Below are positions 13,688 to 23,635 of a DNA stretch of 64,000 nucleotides, piece after piece. The stretch's first letter is position 1, and every line of letters begins with the position of its first letter. The notes beneath the pieces were generated by a model. That model saw nothing but the letters and a program-made list of their open reading frames with translations, searched no databases and was not told where the DNA came from. Location of the stretch: assembly GCA_023846275.1 (NCBI GenBank), contig CM043877.1, forward strand, positions 17,094,607 to 17,158,606, given 5' to 3'. Source of the DNA: Vanilla planifolia. Its lineage: Eukaryota; Streptophyta; Magnoliopsida; Asparagales; Orchidaceae. A program made the position numbers and the translations under genes.

Positions 13688-14278
13688 TGAAGTGTTTCGT
13701 GCTAAGGAAATCCCACAAGAGGGGGGGTGAATTGTGTATTTAAAAATTTTACGAATTTCGAAATTAAACTTAAAAACCTTTAAGCAAGAGTAAAGAAAGT
13801 GGAACACACAAATTTTTAAGTGGTTCGACTCAAAACCGAGTCTACGTCCACCCCCAACCGGTGTTGGGAAAAATCCACTAAATGCACCGATTACAAGTGA
13901 GGTTTTTCCTACGGTTCACCTCGAACCTACTTGGGATTTTTACTACGGCTAATCCCAAACCTACTTGAGTTTTTACCGGGCTCAACTCAAACCCAGGGCT
14001 TTTACACAACTGCCGGGATGCCCTTGCCCCAAAACGAAAAATACGAAAAATTGGCAAATAACTTAAGAGAAATAGGAGAAAAGAGGAGGCACACACAATC
14101 GACAAATTAGAGGAATAGGAATTGAGAAATAATTAAAAAACCTCTAATTCCAATAGCTTTCTTGCCGCTTTGCTTTTCGAGCTTGGATGCACCGTTTTTG
14201 CTTGATTGCTCGAAATTTGAGATCTGAAATCTTTGGAAAATCTAGCAAAGGTTAAACTGGAAAATACATAATTTTTCC

Positions 14279-14292
14279 CTATTTATAGAGCT
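14279..14292 (-). promoter_or_regulatory. TATA box of the solo LTR
   Basis: Read on the minus strand the sequence is CTCTATAAATAGGG, a strong plant TATA box, lying downstream (in that orientation) of the GC-rich U3 region. Transcription, if any, would run leftward into the RNase H remnant. Confidence 0.6.
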
Positions 14293-14364
14293 TAAATTTG
14301 AGCTCTAAAAACACCCCCAACGGCTCCAAAAATTAATTAGCCGTTTGGGCAACGGACGGAAAGC

Positions 14365-14700
14365 AGCCACCGTCCGATCCGGGCCCAAAAACGAACGGTG
14401 CAGATTGATTTGCGCATTTTACCGTTCGGGCTTAATCCAGAGCGTTCGATCCGGGCGCGTAATCGAACGGCACGGATTAAATCTCGCGATTTCTGTTTAC
14501 GCGATTTAATCCCGTGCGTAGGATCCGGGTGCTGAATGAACGGCGCCGATTAAACGGCCGTTCGATTTTGATCTGGAGCGTTGGATCCGCGCGGTGAACG
14601 AACGGCGCCGATTAACCTTGCGAAGCAGCCGTTCGAAACAATTCTCGCCCGTTGGATCTGGGCGGGCTTGATCTGCGCCTTTGGATCCTGCCGAAGTTAT
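14365..14700 (-). repeat. Degenerate tandem sub-repeats in U3 of the solo LTR
   Basis: At least four units of roughly 60-75 bp repeat the pattern GATCC-GGGC, a short spacer, then GAACGGCGCCGATTAA-like sequence (starts near 14375, 14445, 14525, 14580, and a partial unit near 14650). They lie just upstream of the TATA box in the LTR's own orientation, the usual place for LTR enhancer repeats. Confidence 0.7.
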
Positions 14701-14838
14701 AAGGTGGGATTTTTAGTCCCACACTGCAGAAATGAAATTGGCGCATTGCTGTATAAGGAATTTGCGCCCTGTAGCTTTCGAGCCTCTGTGGGGTTGGCTC
14801 CCCCCTTCCTTGACCGGGACTTCACCACCTGGTTCAGG

Positions 14839-14939
14839 TTGACTTAGCCAAGCATTGTTCATTGACCGTTGACCGCGTTGCAGTTTGACTTAGCCGGGCA
14901 GGCTTGGCTTAGCCAGGCACTGTTGATTTGACCGTTGAC
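14839..14939 (+). promoter_or_regulatory. W-box cluster in the solo LTR
   Basis: Six TTGAC cores occur in 101 bp (14839, 14862, 14869, 14885, 14928, 14935), two pairs of them as TTGACCGTTGACC. TTGACC/T is the core bound by WRKY transcription factors, so the array is a candidate stress- or defence-responsive enhancer of the LTR. Binding is inferred. Confidence 0.55.
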
Positions 14940-15604
14940 CAGCGCTAGCCGAGCTGCTCTCGGCGGGCTTGGTTCGGCCTCTTCGGGTCAACCAATTTTT
15001 TATTTTTAGATTAAATTTTTAATTTCTAAAAGACCTGAACGGGCTGTTTTCTCGTCGGGTCGACCCGCCCATTGCTACAGTGCATTTTCCCGAGACTTCG
15101 GCTGTTTTGGGGTATTTTTGACGAATTTTTGTGTCAAAAATTTGAATATAAGTGTATAAAAATAATTTTATATTCTTATAGTATTATAAGTTATTTAAAT
15201 AGCTATGAAAAGAAATTCATGAAAAACAATTCCAAAATAATATTTAAAAATTAAAAACCAATGTCTATACATTTTGTCAAATATGCTTGGCCCAAAAATA
15301 AAAATTCAGTATTAAATAAATTTTAAATATTTTTAAATGTTAATACTACTAGTGTGCCTCATAATCTCAAAGTTTGGACATATCAAATTCAAGAGAAATA
15401 AAAAGAAATTCAATTATAAAAAATCTTGTGCATGTCTCAAATTTTCTTGAAGTATGCCATGACCTCAAGGCCCTTAGAGACCATTATTTTAGACATCTAA
15501 AATACATGGCTTGATTTAATTAATTATTAACAATTTTACTTAAAATCAAGCCCAAATAAAATATACACATTTATGCTTGACTCATCAAACACAAGGGTGT
15601 AACA

Positions 15605-15609
15605 GCAGG
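15605..15609 (+). repeat. Target-site duplication GCAGG, right copy
   Basis: Directly follows the terminal TGTAACA of the solo LTR and matches 13683-13687 exactly. Confidence 0.85.
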
Positions 15610-16079
15610 CTCTCCTATAAAAGTTTGATTGAATCGACCTTACTCAAATCCCTTTTGAGAAAAATCAAGAAATGAACTTACTAGTTAAAAAATAGGATCT
15701 CAAGGAAGATTTTCCACCCTTGAAAAGCCATTTGTCAAGAATATAGAGACAACAACCCTTAACATTGAGAGACACTTGCTGGATAGATCCTTTGGAAGCT
15801 TACCTTAAGACGAGAGCCCTTCCTCATGAAAGATTGCACGCACAAAAAGTCAAGTGATAGGCTCAATGATATGTCTTAATCAAAGAATGACTACTAAGAG
15901 TCCTACTTCAAGCCTTTACTCAAGTGGTCCACCCATCAAAAGTTGAAGACAACATGAATGAGGTACATTTGGGACAATGCAACAACCATACTTCTAGTTG
16001 TAATTTAGCCATAAAAATCATGAAATAGGAATTTTTCTAGCCAAAGATGCAGAAGGACATCATGTAATTTTTTGGAAGA

Positions 16080-17000
16080 TATAAATAATGCCATCTCCAT
16101 GCTTCTCTTTCTCAACAAATAATAGTACCATCGAACTCATCAATATTTCTTGGTTTTTCTTTGTTTTGGGTATGGATTTCTTTATAACTTTCCCTATAGC
16201 TAGAGGAGGAAAGAAATTTCTTCTCATCATAGTTAATTATTTTTTAAAATGGATTGAAACTAAGCCTTTTGTCAGCCAGACAACAATAGTAGTTCGTAAC
16301 TTCCCTTAAGCAAATATATTTAATCTATTTGAAATTCATCAAAGTATAGTCACCAATAATGCTATCACATTCTAAGATAAGATACTCCAAAACTTATACA
16401 AAAAATATGATTGTCATTTGAAATATGTCTCTATAGCCCATTCTAAAACAAATATTAAGTTGAGATAGCAACAAGAGTTTGTTAAAAATCTTGAAACCTT
16501 GTCTCAATAACAAAAAAAAAGAGCTTAGGTTGATGAGGTTTTTGGTTTGTTATGATCATATTGAATCATTCCTATTACCACTAAAGAGACTCAATGCTCT
16601 TTGGTTTATGGCTCTGAAGACATGCTGCTAATAGAAATCAGCCATTCCATCAAATGAGTTAAAATACTATGGGAATGCTAAGACACGATCAATGTCCAAC
16701 AAAAAAAATGAAAAATTCAAGAAGGTTGAGCTAGAAAAAAGAATCTTTAATCCCTTGAAGATAAATACAAATTAATAGAAAATAAAGCATAGAAAAGTAC
16801 TTTGATGAGCATGTTAAAAGATGTCCTCTTAAGGTTAAGGATCTCGTTCTTAAAAAATGTAAAATCTCAAAACAATAAGAAGCACTCAATGAGTTAGTCC
16901 CAAATTGAGTGGAGTCATATCTTATCAAAGAAATTATTGGGCCCAATGTCTATCAACTTTAGACGAGATAATATTGAGCTCCCATGAAAATAGAGTGGGG
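16080..17000 (+). pseudogene. Integrase remnant of the Tat-type element
   Basis: The frame at 16088-16309 contains GMDFFITFPIARGGKKFLL followed by VNYFLKWIETKPF, matching the Ty3/gypsy integrase core (WGIDIMGPFP, KFLLV-DYFTKWVEAEPL). Downstream pieces match later parts: CSLVYGSED near 16600 (family SLVYGTEAV) and a C-terminal GPMSI-like segment near 16940. Broken; function lost. It follows the solo LTR insertion and precedes the right LTR by about 1 kb. Confidence 0.75.
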
Positions 17001-17989
17001 ATAATTTTAAAAAATTCTTGATAACTTAAAAAAAATCCTACCCCTAAAAAGGCAAATTTCATCAAAGGTTTGAGTTAACATATTATTTCAACAAAGCTTT
17101 TATTAAAAAATAATTAGCTCTCGATATATAATCTAAACAATATCATTCAACCTTCCATCAATATTAGATTCCTCTACTTAATCAATGTGATTAAACCCAT
17201 TATTGAGATCCATCAAAGTATTTTAGCATCTTTTATATCCTCACACAATAATTAAAAAAAATCTTGACTCCTTTAATTGTAGCTAAAACATAAAGAAGTA
17301 TTGAGAGAAATAGTCTCAACCCATTTTTTTCCTTATAACTTTTGCATGAAGGATATGAGAGATGAGATCTCAACTTCTTCTCATTCTTTATTGTATTTGC
17401 ATCACATAAAGGCTTCGAGAAGCTCTTGCCCTTATTTTTATCCTCTTATAGTTACTATATTACATAACAAACACAAAACACAGTCTTACTTTTTTTTTCT
17501 TTATACCAATGATTTTTAATAGCATGAAAATCTTGAGAAGAGTTGGTCTTACATCTTATCCCTATTTATCATTATCCATCTCTCTTCACCACTTTTGTCA
17601 AAGGCCTCAAAGAGTTTGTTGATTGCCCCTCTTTCATCATCACCTTTAGAAGCAACCTTTACTTCCCTCTAAATATTATGTCGTCAAAGTTCAAAATCAC
17701 ACCTCATCACTTCCATCCTTATATTACCTACACTCAGTAACTAAAATGGTCATCTATAAGGTTGCAACAAAAGTCTTTACAGGATCACAATTACCAATGA
17801 TGGCTATTCATGAGCAAAATCAATGATGACATCCCTTTAAAAAGTCAACGACCATAGAGGCAGCTAATTCAAGAGCTCATGAATAAATTGTCTTTTGAGA
17901 TATTAAATTGTATGCTAATCTCATTTATTCCTAGTCAAAGTTTGTAGGCAACTCTTCATTACAATATAAATGATGACATAAAAATTCTT

Positions 17990-18636
17990 GGATAAAATGA
18001 AGAGGAAAAAAGAAAAAATGCAAAAACTAAGACTTACGACACTTAACAAACACACATCATTGAAGAACTTGTTCACGTAAGAATAAACCAAGTTTAGTAT
18101 GGATTTGGCACTACTCATTGGGCACACTTATAAGAGGACTCAAACTTACAAAAATGGGCATCAAATACACTAGAACTTCACCAACATTCTTTTCTTTGAA
18201 GGAATCAATTGAGATCTCTCTTTACTCGAACTCAATGATTTTGCCTCACCACTAGAGGTTTTTTTGCAACTTTACCCAAGATTGGTCAAGGTCTACAAAC
18301 CATGCTTCCACTACTCATGACCTTCCTCAAGCACGAAGATTCTTTTCTTCAAGCATTCACATCTCTTTTTCAAAGTAATTTCTCCATTTTCCTAAACGCT
18401 ATTAGCTAAAAAATCATCTCTTCTTTCAAGATATTTGCTCTCCATTAGCACCTCACACATATCCCAAGAGCTTTCCTATGCCATCATATGATTCACCTGA
18501 TCCAATTGTTCTTTCCAAATTTTTACTTCCACAAAGTTGCTTAGAAGTCCAACAAGGAGCTCAGAGACAATCTTAGCTTCCTTGTACTTGTCATAAGTTT
18601 TTACTCCAATTTTTCAAATCTTTTTTTTCATCAACA
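17990..18636 (+). repeat. Right LTR of the Tat-type element
   Basis: Homologous to the left LTR from about the AAAATGCAAAAA block through CAACAAGGAGCTCA and CTTGTCATAAG to a likely terminus CATCAACA at 18636. Shorter and clearly diverged from the left copy, so the element is old. Boundaries were judged by eye. Confidence 0.6.
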
Positions 18637-20300
18637 CTCTCATTTCATTCATGTGATTTTATAAAGTGTCTTATTTTGACTTGAAAGTGTTAGCCCAAAA
18701 ATAGACTAAGCTAACCAACACTAGCTCAGTGACAATAACATACACATTTATAATAAAAATATTATTTGTATAAGTGAGTGTATACCTTTACTAACCTAAA
18801 TTAAGAAAAAGATTTTTAAAAAGTTTTTTCTCCAACACTCAAAACATTACTCATGGTTTTCAATATCTTAAGAATATTATCATATGTTTTTATGCACTAA
18901 GAGCAAATAAAGAAAATCTATAAATTGCTTATCCAATATAGGACAAGCATTACATCAATTACATATTATGTTTTTACCAAACATTATTAGTTAAGCACTT
19001 TAAGTTAAAGTCTAAATTTTTTAAATGATTCATCTCGTTAATTTTGAGACATACGATCAAAAAATATTTTTTAAAAAAATATTAATACATAAAAAATAGC
19101 ATCATTATCTTTAAATAAGGCACATATGAATTAAGAATTCAATAATATATGGTATAACGACTTGGTATGGTTTGGTTTAGCATATTTTGGGTTATAGATC
19201 TCATTTTGTTTCAATAATATGAAATTTGGTATTTGCTTCTTTTAGGAACAAAATCTCATGGAGATTTGAGTGATTATGTAATTCTAATACCAATTCATTG
19301 TTAGATCAATTTGCATGACTACATCAATCAAACTTAAAACTTCTTGTAATTGCACCTTGTTTATCTTTGATTTATTTAAACTTTAGCCTTAGAAAACAAA
19401 CAAAAAATTGTTCCCTTTAAATTTGGATTTCAATATACCAAATAATATTGGATTGTTGCAAAATTTTATGACAAGTTGGATCTGAAAATTTTCACAACTT
19501 TATTCGTCGCTTCTTTTGGTTTAAATTGTTTGATCCTAGACTTTTACCCTAGTAAGATCAATCCAAAGCTCATGCAATCCAACTTATGCTTGTTATGGGA
19601 CATTTTTTGACTAATCAAATTAGTTAAAAATATTTTAAAAATTTTTAAGAGAATATTTTTCATTCAATTTTTCACATTGATATTCGATACCTTTTGAGAT
19701 TTTAATAATCGAATGTCTCAAAATCTCATATAAATAGATGTACATTTTTTATCCAAATTTTGGAAAAATATTGAAATAAATATCCAATACGATTTTTTTT
19801 ATTCTTTCATTACAATCCTTGATGTCTTGCATTGTTGTTTTTTTTTTCTATATTATCTCCTCGCATGCTCATTTCAATTGTGTTGGTTTTGATTGTAGTA
19901 ATGTTGTTGCAAACCCTTATTATGTTTGTTTTGAATGAAATGTTTAGCAAAAACTTACTGAAGCAACACTTTTTGTTGTGCATGATGGATCAAATGTCAT
20001 TTCATCATCATAAAAGAAATGCTAATAACTAAGCAAAAGAAGTTGGCATCTTTATGCATTGGGATGAAACTTCTACAATACCTTTATATGATGTATGCAT
20101 CGAGCAATTTGATGAAGGAAACATATTGATTGCATGCTTTAGTTATGCATTCCTATAGGAAAAATTTTATGTAATTATTACATATTTGTGATAAATTTTA
20201 TTTGTAAATTTTTAGCATATCTTAAACATCATTTGAAGCTAACATATATATCGAATAACAACCACAAAATAATAATTTTATTTGACAACATTTATAAAAA
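18637..20300. other. AT-rich spacer, no gene seen
   Basis: No open frame over 70 codons with any recognisable motif. The frame at 19832-20032 has no supporting context. Confidence 0.5.
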
Positions 20301-20307
20301 AAAAGAG

Positions 20308-20525
20308 TTATATTTTTCATTGACAACTTTGAAATAGACCTCTTTGTTTGATTTGTGATTTTTTTCTTAAACCTATTATCTTGTAATAATTTGTGTAATA
20401 TATTTAGTAATAACTTTATTTAAAAATAATTATAAAAAATTATATTTTTCATCAACAACTTTGAATAGACCTCTTTGTTTGATTTGTGATTTTTTTTTTC
20501 TTAAACCTATTATCTTGTCATAGAC
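20308..20525. repeat. Pair of direct repeats, spacing about 132 bp
   Basis: A block from TTATATTTTTCAT through GACCTCTTTGTTTGATTTGTG to CCTATTATCTTGT occurs at about 20308 and again at about 20440, with few differences. It is a short tandem duplication in spacer DNA. Confidence 0.8.
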
Positions 20526-20855
20526 TTGCACATCTTGAATAATTTGTGTGTAATGTATTTAGTTTTGTTTTATCGTAGAAATTCGTTAGAGTTTTATTTT
20601 CAATTAAATATTCGGTATTATTTAAGCTAATATAAATATAAAAAATATTTGTTTTATGATAAAATAGTAAAATAGATTAATCAAAGGCAGAATCTTATTT
20701 TCAAATTTGTAATAAAGAAAAATATTGTCCTTCAAAATTATAATCTTTTTGTCATTTTTTGACATTTTCTTTATATAAATATATTTTTAAAATTAAATTA
20801 ATAAGTAAATTTTAGAAAGGGACACCTTGTTAACGACGGTCGTTTGAGACCATTA

Positions 20856-21187
20856 GAAAATCGGGTAATTTTTTTTAAAATAAAGTAATGAAATTCGTAA
20901 TATAAAGAAAGTTTAAATTAAAAAATCAGTTGACCAAATAAATTCCATTTTCAATTAATATTTTTCTATTGGATTATAAGTTCATTTGTATTTTCATTAA
21001 CATAACAATGTTGTTCCTTTCATTGCTTTGTTAAAACACGAAAATTGGGTAATGTTTTTAAAATAATAATAGTAATGAAAATTGCAATATCAAGAATTTT
21101 TAATTAAAAAAATAATTGGCCAAGTAAAGGCCAATTTTCAATTAATATTTTTCTATTAGATTATAAGTTTATTTGTATTTTCATTAA
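20856..21187. repeat. Pair of direct repeats, spacing about 184 bp
   Basis: GAAAATCGGGTAAT at 20856 and GAAAATTGGGTAAT at 21040 begin two diverged copies. Both contain TTTTCAATTAATATTTTTC and end in TTTGTATTTTCATTAA (about 21000 and 21187). Confidence 0.75.
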
Positions 21188-22150
21188 TCATTCATTCGTT
21201 AAACCATCATATATACAATTTTGGAAATTGACATGTTAACTTATATATTTATACATAGAAGTATTCATAAGAGATATAACACACATAAATATAATATATA
21301 TCTAAAAGGTTATAAAAAAATAACATACACTAATAAAATCATCATAAAATTATAAATATGTGAGTCAATAATTATATTTATTTAGTAATACGTTGTTGTT
21401 AGAATATATATATCTCACAGATGATATTTTCATGTACAATATCTATTAGTCTACAACATACCATTTGGACCCTCAAATTCTAATGGTGAACTCCATCGCA
21501 CAAGTCTATGTAAAGATTTAATACTTTGTTGTCCTAAACATATGCTCTAATTATAAAAATAATCATTATTTTTGTGAACTATAATATAACTTGTTAATAT
21601 TTTATGAAGTTTATATTAGATATAAGAATAAAAAAAGCTCATCTTATATTATAAAAAAATTTATATAACATTTAAAATATATAATTTATTAAAAAATAAT
21701 AAAAGATATCATACTTTCAAATTTACTTACAATAAAAGTGAAATATTGATATAACATGAGAGACTTGAGATTTGAAAAGAAGAGTACGAGACATTTTTAT
21801 GATCTTCATCCAAAATTTATACTATTTTTTAAACTAATTTTTTTCTTAAATATGTGACTAATTTAATGATAATAAAATTATTTTATTATAATATTAATAT
21901 ATTTTTAAAATATTTTAAATTATATATTTTAATATCATTTATGTAAACAAACTAAAAAGTTTAGCTTTCATTCAAATATTTTAATGAAGATATTTGATAA
22001 TAATATAATTAGAATTAAATAAAAAACTTAATCACACACATATAAAGAAATTTCTTTTAAGAGTCATTCATTTGATTTTAAAATATAATATCTATAATAA
22101 TATTTTAAAATAGTATTATAAATATTAAAAATTTGAATATATAAGCTAGA
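21188..22150. other. Very AT-rich spacer upstream of the zinc-finger gene
   Basis: Mostly A/T runs, no protein motif or defined repeat seen. GC content rises from about 22160, which I take as the start of the gene's upstream region. Confidence 0.5.
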
Positions 22151-22399
22151 AATCTCCTAAATATTTATAGTGGAAAAAGCCTTCGGCATCTCTCGTGTTA
22201 AAACATGTTCCATTGGCTCAAACGTTGCTACCTATGACAAGATGTCACTTTATTAAAAATTGTTTATATTGAATTTTTTATTGCGATATTTCAACAAGCT
22301 GCAGTTGCTTGAATTTGACCACCGTAATTGTAAAAAACTTTCCATTGACCACATCCTATCCGTTGAAATTCGCATGTATGTCACAATAAACGATTATTG

Positions 22400-22800
22400 A
22401 TGAAATTAGAAATATTTTCGTCCGAAACCCTGCCAAGATTCCCGGACTTCACTTCGGATTCCAATCCAGCAAAATCCCAGGAAACAAGCACGACTCTACC
22501 TGCTTCTCCGAACCAGCCGGTCATCCGACCCGGCAAGCTGCCTTGCTTTCCACCGGTTCAGCAGGTTCAGCCGGTCGCCTTCCTTTTGAATTTACGGTGA
22601 TTCTCATTTTCATGTAGGGTGAATTTGGGGTGATTTCGAATGGATTTCATCTAGTACAAGAGCCACGGGGTTAAATTTCGCGGTCGCCAAATTTGCTTCA
22701 CATTTCGGCAGTGTTTCATTTCGCCTCAATTCCGAGGAAACTCTCGGAGGAGAAGCCTTCCTCCGTCTTCCCTTTCACTTCCCCGTCGTCGTCGTTTGCT
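22400..22800 (+). promoter_or_regulatory. Probable promoter and start region of the CCCH zinc-finger gene
   Basis: GC content rises sharply here. A pyrimidine-rich patch at about 22756-22825 (CTTCCCTTTCACTTCCCC, then CGTCGTCGTCG and CTCTTCTCC) is typical of the plant Y patch near transcription starts. I see no TATA box at a good distance, so this may be a TATA-less promoter. The start probably lies around 22740-22800. A 67-codon open frame at 22397-22600 falls upstream of it and is probably not coding. Confidence 0.5.
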
Positions 22801-22850
22801 CGAACCTCTTCTCCTTTGTCTCTACGCCTGTTGGGGAGGATCTCCTTGTA

Positions 22851-22970
22851 ATGGGCTGTTCGCTTGGGTTCAATCGCCTGACCTTTGAAGGGCTTGCTGA
22901 TTTACTTTGTTCTGCTGCGATTTTTGAACAAGTTGTTCTTTACGAGCGGTTTGGGTCCGATCTTTCTTGA
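22851..22970 (+). CDS. Upstream ORF in the leader of the zinc-finger gene (39 aa)
   Basis: ATG at 22851, TGA at 22968-22970. The peptide begins MGCSLGFNRLTFEG and ends in FGSDLS. It lies in the inferred first leader exon, before the predicted splice donor at 23008, so it would stay in the mature mRNA. Its ATG has G at -3 and G at +4, a strong context, whereas the main ATG has C at -3 and A at +4. A ribosome would therefore often start here first, which could lower or condition translation of the zinc-finger protein. I do not recognise the peptide as a known conserved uORF. The coding call rests on position and context only. Confidence 0.45.
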   Translation: MGCSLGFNRLTFEGLADLLCSAAIFEQVVLYERFGSDLS

Positions 22971-23007
22971 TTGTTTTGCTTGCTTTGAGCTGATCCACAT
23001 ATAGGCA

Positions 23008-23519
23008 GTAAGTTATAAGCATGAATTGAAGTTATTCAAAACTTGCAGCTTCTTGATGTTGCTTTGTTCTTTTTAAAAGTAGGTTTGTTTTATTCTATGG
23101 TCTTTTTTTAGGTTCTGTTTTGTGGCTAAGGATGATTTAGATAAATCGTAATATCCACGCACTGTAAAGTTTATATACTCCGTTGATAGGTAGTATCTTG
23201 TTTTTAATCTTAAGCGTAATTAGGTTTTTTTCCCTGGTTGATAGATTATAGTAATTGCTTTTGTGTTGCTTGCTGAAATATGCTTGATTTTTGAATTAGG
23301 CGCCTTTAGTTTGCTTGCAAATGATTATAAAAATTGGGTTTTTTTGGACTGCCGATTAAACAAAAGTTTTGAAACATGATCTGGTTCTATGGAGCCCGAT
23401 GAATCTTTGGACAGCGGATCTGTAGTTGGTTAATCTGCTGTTTTTCCCCCTTTTTCCATTTAGCTTTTATCACTTTGTTTTATTCTAGATCTTATATACC
23501 ACTTTCGGATGTATAACAG
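23008..23519 (+). other. Probable 5' UTR intron of the zinc-finger gene
   Basis: GTAAGT at 23008-23013 is a consensus plant donor and ATAACAG ending at 23519 is a good acceptor; the DNA between is T-rich, as plant introns are. Splicing would leave a leader without further ATGs between 23520 and the main start at 23636. Another possible acceptor is TTCTAG ending at 23488. Leader introns are common in intronless-CDS genes of this family. Confidence 0.6.
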
Positions 23520-23635
23520 GCTAATCTCCGTGAGACGAAGATTGTGCTGATTTGTGTGGTTCAAGAAAAGCTTCTTAGCACCGGTTCTTTTTCTCTTCGT
23601 CCTTTTAGTAAATACTGTAAATCTGTAGACAACAA

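Larger units (their letters stand above)
13688..15604 (-). mobile_element. Solo LTR (1.9 kb), probably Ty3/gypsy
   Basis: The segment begins with TG, ends with CA (terminal TGTAACA) and is flanked by perfect GCAGG repeats. No internal domain or second LTR is present, so it is a solo LTR left by LTR-LTR recombination. Orientation is minus: reading that way it begins TGTTACACCC, has CTCTATAAATAGGG (TATA box, complement of about 14279-14292) and near its end CAATTCACCCCCCCTC, a string common near the 3' ends of plant LTRs. It is GC-rich at 14330-15070, unlike its surroundings, so it is younger or less decayed than the host element. Confidence 0.85.
8200..18636 (+). mobile_element. Decayed Tat-type Ty3/gypsy retrotransposon, interrupted by a solo LTR
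   Basis: Two related end sequences (about 8200-9333 and 17990-18636) enclose internal parts in the normal order: gag with a zinc-knuckle trace (about 9900-10720), protease (about 10900-11400), RT (about 12650-12950), RNase H (about 13400-13660) and integrase (about 16080-17000). Just after the left LTR, TGACATTGTTTGTTGAA at 9337-9353 looks like a worn form of the TGGCGCCGTCTGTGGGAA start typical of plant Tat elements. The element is an old fossil with many breaks and cannot encode protein. The LTRs are strongly diverged, which also implies age. The outer ends are approximate. Confidence 0.75.

Noticed and set aside
13815-13835. GGTTCGACTC resembles a tRNA B box
   Set aside because: No A box or cloverleaf can be drawn around it, and it lies inside the solo LTR, where such strings are common.
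22397-22600. 67-codon plus-strand ORF upstream of the zinc-finger gene
   Set aside because: It lies before the likely transcription start, has no recognisable motif and is proline/serine-rich, as expected of GC-richer promoter DNA.
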